Of a stretch of 38,920 nt of DNA, positions 24,091-31,562 are shown piece after piece (within the stretch, counting starts at the first letter, position 1; each line of letters opens with the position of its first letter). The position numbers and the translations under genes are program-made. The notes below the pieces were generated by a model that was not told the DNA's origin, did no database searches, and worked only from the letters and a program-made list of their open reading frames with translations. The stretch is from Actinomycetes bacterium (lineage in GTDB: Bacteria > Actinomycetota > JAICYB01), in NCBI GenBank assembly GCA_025934435.1, contig JAICYB010000031.1:1-38920 (forward strand). Reading direction: 5' to 3'.

Positions 24091-24832
24091 CAGCTTCGAT
24101 CGAGCAGATTCAGGTACCGTTCCGCTAGCTGTGCGCGTCAAAGAGTTTTTCCGTCCTTCGCGACCAATGTTCTTCGGTCGTTACGTCAAACCCTCAGGCA
24201 CCATCCCGACTTTTGACGCGGCGAACAGTCCGAATAAGGAAGCGGCAGCGATGCAGGCCGGGGGCTTCATCCAGTTCCTCCCCATCACGTCTCCCGGTGG
24301 CTCGCGGACAGGGTGAACCTCCAGCATGGGTGCGGCCGACGGTTTGCAGGCTGTGAACTCTGTGATTGGCCTGCATCAGGCGCATGCAATTGACCTTTCT
24401 GGGTCAGGAAGCAATCCTTGCCCAATCATGCTCGATATAGAAAACAGGCAGTCCTTCACCTTGGCTTACTGGGGCGGCTGGTATCAGGCGGTCGCGAATG
24501 CAGATTTCAACGGCGCCCTCGCGTTTCAGCCGGGCGTCTATTTTAATCCCAACGACACGAATGCGACGGGGATCCTCAGGAGCTACGGTCAGGCGGCGTA
24601 CTCATGGAGCTCCCAACCCGAACTGTCATGTAGCAACGGTTGTAAGATCCCACCGACCGGCAGCTTTGTCGCACCTGACTACTTGGGCAATGCCGGTGCT
24701 GCGGACTTGTGGCAGTACATAGAGAGACCGCAATGCGACTCGTGTCAGCCCACTGCACCGAACGTGGACCTGAATTGGATCAATCCAACCACCCCGAATC
24801 TGGCCTTCGCCATGCCGTTCGTGGCCGCATAG
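24023..24832 (+). pseudogene. DUF1906-like (glycoside-hydrolase-like) gene split by an in-frame TGA
   Basis: One frame gives two halves of one domain: DFVGVDSKGG, then FFGRYVKPSG, EAAAMQAGGFIQFLPITSP, then a TGA at 24314-24316, and after it GAADGLQAVNSVIGLHQAHA, CPIMLDIENRQSF, FQPGVYFNPND and ADLWQYIE. The order (start of a TIM-barrel, G-R-Y strand, 'aGf.i.pi', 'G..dg..Av..a...G', acid-rich strand, W-Q-Y end) resembles the DUF1906 / Rv2525c-like glycoside-hydrolase-like domain, predicted to act on peptidoglycan or polysaccharide. Removing the stop would give about 270 residues, with no signal peptide seen. The likely start is a TTG at 24023. Base composition is lower in GC than in flanking genes. 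A restart at ATG 24326 gives only the second half. Confidence 0.7.
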
Positions 24833-24863
24833 CCACGATCCCTCGTTCGCGTCCTTTCGTCCG

Positions 24864-26075
24864 ATGATGCGCTGCCCCGGTGTTCGCCGAACTCGACGAG
24901 TTGATGCACGACTAACCACTGCACGGACTGGCACTGCGGCTGCACTCAATGTCCGTCGAGTCAGCATTGCCGTGCTCTCAATCGCTTTTGCGTCATGCGG
25001 CCAAGTTGCCAGGACGCCACTGCCGGCTTCGCCGCGACCGAGCCGAACGAACCTGTCTGGAGAAGCGAAGCCGCCTCCCGCGTCATGGGACAGGGCGTTG
25101 GAGGTCGTCGCTCCATCGGCCAAAGCGGCGTGGGTCGTGACATCGGCCGGGGTGGAGTACACGGGCGATGGCGCCGAGACGTGGCAGAAATTCCCTCTCC
25201 CGGGGATTGATTCGAATGCCTATCTCGACGGTCGACTCGCGGCGCGAGGCGCAACAGCCTGGTTCGTAGCCCTACCCGACGAGCCCGCTAAAGCGGTCGT
25301 TTACAGAATGCAAGTCGCGCCCCGACACGTGACGCAGTATGCGCTGCCGCAGGATGCCCAACGCGGAGACGCAGCGTCGGTTAGCTTCGTCGACGACTCG
25401 CATGGGTGGGTATCGGTGAGGGGAAACTCGCAGCGGCAACGGACGCGAACAGCGCTCTACGCGACATCCGACGGAGGAGCATCGTGGGCCCGCGTCAGCG
25501 GCGATGTGCCATTCGACGGCAACGTGGCGTTGACGGGACCGAACGAAGGATGGGGACTGGGGTCCACCTTGTATAGGACACATGATGGCGGGAAATCGTG
25601 GCACGCCACGCATCCACCGACACCGTCGAATTCGGGTCTCACTCCGCGCTTCGTTTCGGCCGCACAGTTCGGAGACGAGGAGATTGTTGGGATTAGAGTG
25701 TCGACGGGAATGAGGGGCTACGCCATTTTCGACGTGACCAAAGATGACGGCGCGACGTGGGTTCGCCGCGATGCACCGGCTGATGCGACCTACAACAACA
25801 CGGGACCGCCGCTGATCTTCCTTCCCTCAACGGCTGAACACTGGCACGTCGTTCGTAGCGGCGCAGTCTGGTCCACGCTCAACGAAGGGGCGTCCTGGAA
25901 AGTCGACACGGACGGCTTTGCAGACGCCAGCGCCGTTGAAGCAAGCTTCGGAGCTTTTGACTCGGGCTGGCTGGTCGCTGGGATGCCGGGCTGCTCGGGC
26001 TATTCTTGTGGACCAAGTCGCCTCTTCCGCAGTGAAGATGCTGGACAACATTGGCAGCTCGCTCGGCTCGAGTAG
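24864..26075 (+). CDS. BNR/sialidase-like beta-propeller lipoprotein
   Basis: 403 residues. After a Arg/Thr-rich start, RVSIAVLSIAFASCGQ is a lipoprotein-type signal with a lipobox-like AFASC, so the protein is probably membrane-tethered outside the cell. The rest has repeated BNR-like Asp-box motifs (SxDxGxxW): ATSDGGASWARV, RTHDGGKSWHAT, VTKDDGATWVRR, STLNEGASWKVD and FRSEDAGQHWQLA, spaced through a probable six- or seven-bladed propeller. It resembles photosystem-II-stability-factor/YCF48-like and sialidase-like proteins; no sialidase catalytic Arg triad or RIP motif is evident. It lies in the less GC-rich cargo between the direct repeats. Confidence 0.8.
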   Translation: MMRCPGVRRTRRVDARLTTARTGTAAALNVRRVSIAVLSIAFASCGQVARTPLPASPRPSRTNLSGEAKPPPASWDRALEVVAPSAKAAWVVTSAGVEYTGDGAETWQKFPLPGIDSNAYLDGRLAARGATAWFVALPDEPAKAVVYRMQVAPRHVTQYALPQDAQRGDAASVSFVDDSHGWVSVRGNSQRQRTRTALYATSDGGASWARVSGDVPFDGNVALTGPNEGWGLGSTLYRTHDGGKSWHATHPPTPSNSGLTPRFVSAAQFGDEEIVGIRVSTGMRGYAIFDVTKDDGATWVRRDAPADATYNNTGPPLIFLPSTAEHWHVVRSGAVWSTLNEGASWKVDTDGFADASAVEASFGAFDSGWLVAGMPGCSGYSCGPSRLFRSEDAGQHWQLARLE

Positions 26076-26080
26076 ACATT

Positions 26081-26113
26081 GACGACGACGAACAACCTCC
26101 GACAACGATCCAT
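26081..26113 (-). pseudogene. 11-codon 5' remnant of the metalloprotease gene
   Basis: On the minus strand it reads MDRCRRLFVVV, against MDRCRRVFVVV at the start of the intact gene (23449), with the same upstream hairpin. It then stops matching at the edge of the right direct repeat. It shows that the repeat unit begins inside the metalloprotease gene. Confidence 0.8.
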
Positions 26114-26263
26114 CCCGGCCTCCCATCCACCCTCCGAGGGGAACCGTAGGCCGGGATAGAGCTTTCACGAACGTCGCGCAACTCTCGTTCGTTGAGACGT
26201 TCGACAGGCCTTGGGTGCGTCGAGATACGCGCCCGGGGCCTGGGCCGGCCGTGGACAGCCGAA

Positions 26264-26269
26264 TACGCT
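26264..26269 (+). promoter_or_regulatory. -10 box (TACGCT) for the flippase-like gene
   Basis: Seven bases before the ATG at 26277. The left repeat has TACCCT at the same place, so T-A and C-T are conserved through the divergence of the two copies. Confidence 0.45.
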
Positions 26270-26276
26270 CGTCGGG

Positions 26277-27272
26277 ATGGAACGTCGCACACGCACGGCC
26301 GTATTCCGCGTCGCGCTGAGCGTCGCGGCCCTCGTCGTCGTCGCCTATTTCGGCTTCCGCGAGCGACATCTCTTCGTCGGGTTCGGGAAAGACCTGGCGC
26401 ACGCCGATTGGTGGTGGGTCGTCCTCGCGCTCGCGGCACAACTGATCTCGATCGTCCCGCTGGCCGAGACGCAGCGACTCGTCCTGCGCGCGGGAGGCGT
26501 CGACTCTCCGTTCGGCGAGATGATCGCCGTGACACTCGCGAGCAACGCGATCGCGACATCCCTGCCGGCGGGCGTCGCCGTCGCCGAGGGATACGCGTTC
26601 GCACGCTACAAGCACTTCGGGGCGGACGACGGCACCGCCGCCTGGGCCGAGCTCGCCGCCGGCGCCATCGAGTTCTCGGCTCTCGCTGCGATCGCACTGA
26701 TCGGCGCACTGCTCGATGTCGGACGGATCACGTTCGCCGTGTTCCCCATCATCGGCATCGTCTTCGTCGGATCGACGGCCGCCGCGGAACTGTTCCGCCA
26801 CCCCAACCTGATGTGCAGCGTCGTCGATTGGATCGACACCCGGGCGCGAGAGCGGATCGGTCCCATCTCGCGCGCCGGCAAGCGCCTCCGCGAGATCGCC
26901 GATCAGATCGACGAGCTCCGTCCGTCGCTTTCGCTCTGGTCGATCGCCTACGGCCTCGCGACCCTCAACTGGCTCATCGACCTGCTGTGCCTCGCGTTCA
27001 CCTTCGTCGCCTTCCACGGGCAGGTTCCGTGGGCGGCGATCTTCCTGGCGTTCGCCGGGACCAAGGTCGTTTCGAGCATCGGGGTCACACCCGGCGGCCT
27101 CGGCCTCGTCGAAGGCGGACTCGTCGCTGTATTCGTCGCGTTCCACGAGCCACCGCCGATCGCGGTCGCGGCCGTCGTCGTCTACCGCGGGATCACGCTG
27201 CTCATCATGGTCGCGATCGGCTGGGTCCTCGTCGGCGTCCTCGCGGCGCACGGCCGGCATCCGCATCGCTGA
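26277..27272 (+). CDS. Lysylphosphatidylglycerol synthase TM-domain / flippase-like (UPF0104) membrane protein
   Basis: 331 residues, intact copy. There are several membrane segments, with the conserved family features VPLAETQRLVLRAGGV (about 62-77), ASNAIATSLPAGVAVAEGYAF (88-108) and a C-terminal GTKVVSSIGVTPGGLGLVEGGL, the GxxPGGxGxxE motif of the LPG synthase TM / dolichol-mannosyltransferase-associated family. Members flip or transfer modified lipids or polyprenyl-linked sugars. No aminoacyltransferase domain follows, so only a transport or scaffold role is indicated. The ATG is chosen over upstream starts because of the TACGCT box. It is followed after nine bases by an exported protein in the same direction. 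Confidence 0.88.
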   Translation: MERRTRTAVFRVALSVAALVVVAYFGFRERHLFVGFGKDLAHADWWWVVLALAAQLISIVPLAETQRLVLRAGGVDSPFGEMIAVTLASNAIATSLPAGVAVAEGYAFARYKHFGADDGTAAWAELAAGAIEFSALAAIALIGALLDVGRITFAVFPIIGIVFVGSTAAAELFRHPNLMCSVVDWIDTRARERIGPISRAGKRLREIADQIDELRPSLSLWSIAYGLATLNWLIDLLCLAFTFVAFHGQVPWAAIFLAFAGTKVVSSIGVTPGGLGLVEGGLVAVFVAFHEPPPIAVAAVVVYRGITLLIMVAIGWVLVGVLAAHGRHPHR

Positions 27273-27281
27273 CAATGGTGC

Positions 27282-28331
27282 GTGCGCAGAGCACTCCTGG
27301 CGGTGCTGGCCCTCGTCGCGGTCGTCGCGGCGATCCTCGTGATAGGCCGCAACAACGCTCCACCGTTCATCGCCCGTCCGTGGATGTCGTATCGCGTGCT
27401 CTACCGCCAGACCATCAATGCGAACGGCTCGCCGTCGGTGCGCTACGAGAACCTCTCGGTGCGTCGTCCCTACGAAGGTTCCGATCTGCTGTCGTCGTCG
27501 CGGGACGGATCACCGCCCGTGACGGGAGCGATCTCGACCGAGACCGCGCTCTACGACCTCCGGCAGGACGGGACCGTGATCTTCGTGGGCGGACGCCAGC
27601 CCGGGCCCCCTTCCGGCGACCAGGACATCGCGACGCAGCTGCCGGATCTGATCGCGCGCGATCTCGCCACAGACCTTCACTCGACGCAGCACATCGCGGG
27701 ATACACGTGCCGGAACATCCGGATGTTCGATCCACCGTCGGGTCCGATCAAGAAGCTGAGCGGAACGGGCGAGCACGACGATCTCTGCATCACCGCCGGC
27801 GGCGTGCTTCTCTCCGAGCAGTGGACCCTCAGCGGTCGCGTCGCGCTGGCACGCGTCGCGCTCGCCGTATCTCGCGCGGCCGGCACGCTGCCGTCCGTTG
27901 CGGGTGCCGTCACGCCCGCGGGCACGGATGTCACCGCGACGGCGCGCGTCACCCATGATCCCCGGTCGTTCCTCGCCTCGCCCGTCGCGCCGCGCGGCTA
28001 CGAGAAGCAGCCGGCGATCGAGATCCTCGCCGCGGCGTTGAACGCGCCACCCGGGGTCCCGCCGCTCGCGTCCGTCGTGTGGGCGTTCGCCGACGGACCG
28101 CGGACGATCTTCGTCGAAGCCGGTGGTCCGTCCCCGCAGCCGCCCTGGGCCAACGGCGACACCGTCACGACGCCCGTGCATCTCGCGCATCTCGGCAACG
28201 CGCTCACGGCGCTGCGTTCGGACGGCGCCGAGATCAGAGTCCCACTGTCGGGCAACAGATGGGTGCGCATCCGCGGCACGGTGTCCCTGCGAATGCTTGA
28301 GCGCTACGCGCAGAGCTTACGTCTGCGCTGA
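27282..28331 (+). CDS. Predicted exported protein of unknown function
   Basis: 349 residues from a GTG nine bases after the flippase stop, so probably coupled. One N-terminal hydrophobic segment (ALLAVLALVAVVAAILVIG) is a signal anchor or peptide without a clear cleavage site. The remainder is a soluble domain with AGYTCRNIRMFDPP and GEHDDLCITAGGVLLSEQW, whose two cysteines may pair outside the cell, and a C-terminal VPLSGNRWVRIRGTVSLRML. It recalls sigma-E-regulatory/LolA-type lipid-binding proteins only vaguely, and I do not assign a family. Linkage to the flippase-like protein suggests an envelope lipid or polymer role. It ends one base before the convergent Liv operon. Confidence 0.72.
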   Translation: MRRALLAVLALVAVVAAILVIGRNNAPPFIARPWMSYRVLYRQTINANGSPSVRYENLSVRRPYEGSDLLSSSRDGSPPVTGAISTETALYDLRQDGTVIFVGGRQPGPPSGDQDIATQLPDLIARDLATDLHSTQHIAGYTCRNIRMFDPPSGPIKKLSGTGEHDDLCITAGGVLLSEQWTLSGRVALARVALAVSRAAGTLPSVAGAVTPAGTDVTATARVTHDPRSFLASPVAPRGYEKQPAIEILAAALNAPPGVPPLASVVWAFADGPRTIFVEAGGPSPQPPWANGDTVTTPVHLAHLGNALTALRSDGAEIRVPLSGNRWVRIRGTVSLRMLERYAQSLRLR

Positions 28332-28332
28332 G

Positions 28333-28599
28333 TCACTGCTTCGGTGGCCGGCTCGCGAGGTTCCGGACGCGACCGCCCAGGATGCCGAACCCTTCGCTGA
28401 AGAGAACGAGCACACCGACGAGCGCGATCAATCCGAGGACTTTCCCGACGGGCCTGTTCGGCGACGTCGTCGGAGAGACGCCGGCGAAATGCGAGCTGAT
28501 GTCCGCAGCCGGAGTGGGCGGCGCCGATTGTGCGAACGCAGCCGGCGCAGCGAAGAACACCGCCACCGCACAGATCGCACACGCGATCAGTCGCTTCAT
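28333..28599 (-). CDS. 88-residue exported/membrane protein at the end of the Liv operon
   Basis: It starts at ATG 28599, which overlaps the stop of the MFS–LivF–LivG gene by four bases (ATGA). The N-terminus is a signal peptide (RLIACAICAVAVFFAAPAAFA, cleavage after AFA), followed by a Pro/Ser/Thr-rich spacer (APPTPAADISSHF) and a second membrane helix (VLGLIALVGVLVLFSEGF) with a short basic cytoplasmic tail (RVRNLASRPPK). It would be a single-pass membrane protein facing out. I know no family. The tight coupling suggests a small accessory subunit of the transporter. Confidence 0.75.
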   Translation of the reverse strand: MKRLIACAICAVAVFFAAPAAFAQSAPPTPAADISSHFAGVSPTTSPNRPVGKVLGLIALVGVLVLFSEGFGILGGRVRNLASRPPKQ

Positions 28600-31562
28600 C
28601 GTTTGGCCTTTCCGTTCCGTTTGGTCGAGCCGTTGGCGCGCGCCGACCCGCGACCCGCGACGTGCAGCGTGCCGGACGTCCCGAGATACGACTCGACGAC
28701 CTTGCGATCGCGCAGCACCTGATCGGGTGTGCCGTTCGCGATGACTCGTCCGAGGTCGAGGCAGAGCATGCGGTCGGCGAGCGTCGAGATCAGCGGCATG
28801 TCGTGCTCGATGATGAGGACGCTGCACTGCAGCTCGTCGCGGATGCGGCGCACCAGGGGGCCGAGCTCCTCAGTTTCGCGTTGCGCGATGCCTGAAGAGG
28901 GTTCGTCCAGCAGCAGCACCGAGGGACGATGCCCGAGCATGCACGCTAGCTCGACGATGCGACGCGAGCCCGTCGAAAGCTCGGAGATGAACTTCGTGCG
29001 GAACGCCGTGAGGCCCATCAGCTCGATGAGGTCGTCGACGCGCCGCGCCAGTTCCTCTTCCGACTCGGCGATCTGCGGGATGCCGAGGAACGCGGGGATC
29101 GACGCGATCGCTTCGGCTTCCTGATGCAGTGCGAGCGCGATCGATTCCGCGACGGTGAGTGACGGCCAGAGGCGAGCGTCCTGGAAGGAGCGCCCGAGGC
29201 CGAGCGCCGCACGCTGCCACGAGTTGAGCGCCGTGACGTCGTTGCCGTCGAGGATCACTTTGCCCGAGTTCACCGGCGTGAAGCCGGTGATGAGATCGAA
29301 GAGTGTCGTCTTCCCCGCGCCGTTCGGTCCGATGAGGCCGAGGATCTCGCCGTCGTGGAGCTCGAGCGAAACCTCGTCGACGGCGACGACGCCGCCGTAC
29401 TGTTTCGTGAGCTCGACGGTTTCGAGCACGACGGGTGCATCGAGCAGCTTCTTGGAGGAAGCCTTCGTACGCACGGTCGCCTTCCCGTTGGTATGTCCGT
29501 TCGAGGTTTGCGACGCGCCTTGGAGGAAGACGGCGCGAAGGATGTCCGGACGGTGCAAGAGGTCGCCCGTCGGACCGGAGAAACGCACCTGTCCTTTCTC
29601 CATGAACAACGCGCGTTCCGCGAGCTCGAGCGCGGTGTTCACCGATTGTTCGACGAGGATCACCGTGGTGCCGCTGGCGTGGATGTCGCGGACGATGTCG
29701 AGCAGCTTCCCGACGATGGACGGCGCGAGTCCGAGCGAAAGTTCGTCGATCAGCAGCAGCTTCGGCTGCGCGATGAACGCTTGCGCGAGCGAGAGCATCT
29801 GCTGTTCACCGCCGGACAGATCACCGGCGAGCGTCGACGATCTCGACTCGAGCACCGGGAAGAACTCGATGACGCGCTTCATCGCGTCGTCGATGTACGA
29901 CTTGTCCTTCCGGTACATCCATCCGGCGACGCGGAGGTTGTCCGCGACGGAAAGCGTCGGGAAGATCCCCCGGCCCCCGGGGACGTGCATGATCCCGAGG
30001 CGCGCCGTCGCCATCGGGTCGGTATGCGTGATGTCCTGCCCGTCGAAGAACACGACGCCGGACATCGGTTCGATGAGTCCGGTGATCGACTTCAGGAACG
30101 TCGACTTACCCGCGCCGTTCGTGCCGAGGAGGGCAACGATCTCACCCTGCTTGATCTCCATGTCGACGCCGAAGAGCACTTGGACGCCGCCGTAGCCCGC
30201 GTCGATGCCCATGCACTGGAGGAGCGCGCCCCCGCGAGCGGCCTGCTCCTGCTTGCGGGCTTGCTCGATGTCCGAGTCGACGAACTGCGCGGACGAACCG
30301 CCGATGAGTCCGCCGACGGCGACGAGGATGGCGAGGACGATGATGCCCTCACGCTCGCTGTGGTTCAGGATCGGTCCGATGACGACCGCGCTGATCGCGA
30401 TCGCGCCGAGGGCGTAGAAGAGCAACGTCCAAGCGAGCGCCTGCGCGCGGAGCGCGGGAGGCGAGATGACCGTGACGAGCGTGGTATACGGCGTCAGGAA
30501 GCCGGACGCGCCCAGGCTCAAGATCCCGACGCCGACGAGTGAAATCGCTTCGATGTGCGTCGCGGCCATGATCGCCATACCGGCGCCGAACACGACGATG
30601 AACCCGGTGATCGCGATGGGCATCAAACGGAAGCGGCCGGTGATCGTCAACCGGTGCGCGATGACTCCGCCGGCGGCGATCCCGAGGAGTCCCACGAGTC
30701 CGTAGAGCGCCGAGAGATTGCCGCGCGCCGCGTCACCGAAGTGGTACACGTCCTTGAAGTACGTATTGAGAAGCGTCGCGAACGGAACCGTCCCGGCGCC
30801 GAAGAGGAACGCCGCGAGCCACGTTCGCTTAGCGCTGCGGATCGAGCGAACGCGCCGGTAGCCCTCCATCAGCGAAAGCGATGTCGTCCCGGCGCTCATC
30901 CCGAGTGACGCGCCGCGCTCCGGCTCCTTGACGAGGCGCAGCAGGACGACGAAGACGAAGGTCGGGATCGCGAGCACCACGAATGCGATCCTCCAGCCGA
31001 ACAATGCGGCGGCGAACCCGGCGAGCGGACCGCCGGCGAGTCCGAGTCCGGCTCCGAGGAACCGGTAGACGCCGAACACCGTGCCGAGTCCTTCGATCGG
31101 GTACGCATCGGCGAGGATGCTCGGATAGACCGTTTCGCTCGCCGTGAGTCCGATGCCGCCGACGAGTCGCGCGCCGATCAGGATGGCGACGGTGGGTGCG
31201 AGTCCGGTGAAGATCGCCGTGACGCCCCAGATGACTCCGCACAGTGCGGACAGACCGACGCGGTTGCGCTTGTCACCGAGGTAGCCGAGGTAGACGGCGA
31301 ACAGGATCGGCACCGCACCGGTCAGCGAGGCGATGCTGTTGATCGAGCCCGTGCTGATGTGGAACGCGTCGCGGATGTCCGGCGACAAGATCCCGAAGGC
31401 TCCCGCGTCGAAGCGCTCGACGGTCGCAAGTCCCGTCAGGATCAGGAGCGGCAGCCAGCCCGCCGGCCCTTTGGCGACGGACAAGCTCGCCCACGAGCGG
31501 ACGATCCGTCCGCGCGGCGGGGGCGGCGGCGCGGCGATGTCCTGCTGGACGGTGTCCGTCAC
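28596..31562 (-). CDS. MFS permease–LivF–LivG fusion (988 residues)
   Basis: Three complete modules in one chain. Residues 35-430 are a 12-helix major facilitator permease with a motif-A-like GYLGDKRNRVG (93-103). Residues 447-683 are a LivF-type ABC ATPase: Walker A GTNGAGKST (480-488), signature LSGGEQQ (582-588), Walker B LLLIDE (602-607). Residues 710-960 are a LivG-type ATPase: Walker A GPNGAGKTT (745-753), a degenerate signature LSTGSRR (862-868) and Walker B LLLDEP (883-888). Ser/Thr/Lys linkers separate the modules. LivF and LivG normally power the LivHM permease encoded next to it. The MFS part could be a second translocation path, an anchor, or a regulator. It overlaps the LivHM stop by four bases (ATGA at 31559-31562) and the 88-residue gene by four. 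Confidence 0.92.
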   Translation of the reverse strand: MTDTVQQDIAAPPPPPRGRIVRSWASLSVAKGPAGWLPLLILTGLATVERFDAGAFGILSPDIRDAFHISTGSINSIASLTGAVPILFAVYLGYLGDKRNRVGLSALCGVIWGVTAIFTGLAPTVAILIGARLVGGIGLTASETVYPSILADAYPIEGLGTVFGVYRFLGAGLGLAGGPLAGFAAALFGWRIAFVVLAIPTFVFVVLLRLVKEPERGASLGMSAGTTSLSLMEGYRRVRSIRSAKRTWLAAFLFGAGTVPFATLLNTYFKDVYHFGDAARGNLSALYGLVGLLGIAAGGVIAHRLTITGRFRLMPIAITGFIVVFGAGMAIMAATHIEAISLVGVGILSLGASGFLTPYTTLVTVISPPALRAQALAWTLLFYALGAIAISAVVIGPILNHSEREGIIVLAILVAVGGLIGGSSAQFVDSDIEQARKQEQAARGGALLQCMGIDAGYGGVQVLFGVDMEIKQGEIVALLGTNGAGKSTFLKSITGLIEPMSGVVFFDGQDITHTDPMATARLGIMHVPGGRGIFPTLSVADNLRVAGWMYRKDKSYIDDAMKRVIEFFPVLESRSSTLAGDLSGGEQQMLSLAQAFIAQPKLLLIDELSLGLAPSIVGKLLDIVRDIHASGTTVILVEQSVNTALELAERALFMEKGQVRFSGPTGDLLHRPDILRAVFLQGASQTSNGHTNGKATVRTKASSKKLLDAPVVLETVELTKQYGGVVAVDEVSLELHDGEILGLIGPNGAGKTTLFDLITGFTPVNSGKVILDGNDVTALNSWQRAALGLGRSFQDARLWPSLTVAESIALALHQEAEAIASIPAFLGIPQIAESEEELARRVDDLIELMGLTAFRTKFISELSTGSRRIVELACMLGHRPSVLLLDEPSSGIAQRETEELGPLVRRIRDELQCSVLIIEHDMPLISTLADRMLCLDLGRVIANGTPDQVLRDRKVVESYLGTSGTLHVAGRGSARANGSTKRNGKAKR

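Larger units (their letters stand above)
26081..26626 (+). repeat. Right direct repeat (about 546 bp) of the 2.66-kb duplication
   Basis: Partner of 23417-23963. It contains the metalloprotease 5' remnant, the inverted repeat (10 pairs retained), the TACGCT promoter box and the first part of the intact flippase gene. Beyond 26626 the intact gene continues; the left copy diverges at the same codon. Confidence 0.9.

Noticed and set aside
24314..24316. Selenocysteine or programmed readthrough at the TGA in the DUF1906-like gene
   Set aside because: I see no SECIS-like hairpin just downstream and no known selenoprotein context; decay or error is simpler.
23417..26626. Insertion sequence or transposon flanked by long repeats
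   Set aside because: No transposase, terminal inverted repeats or target-site duplication; the repeats are ordinary gene sequence.
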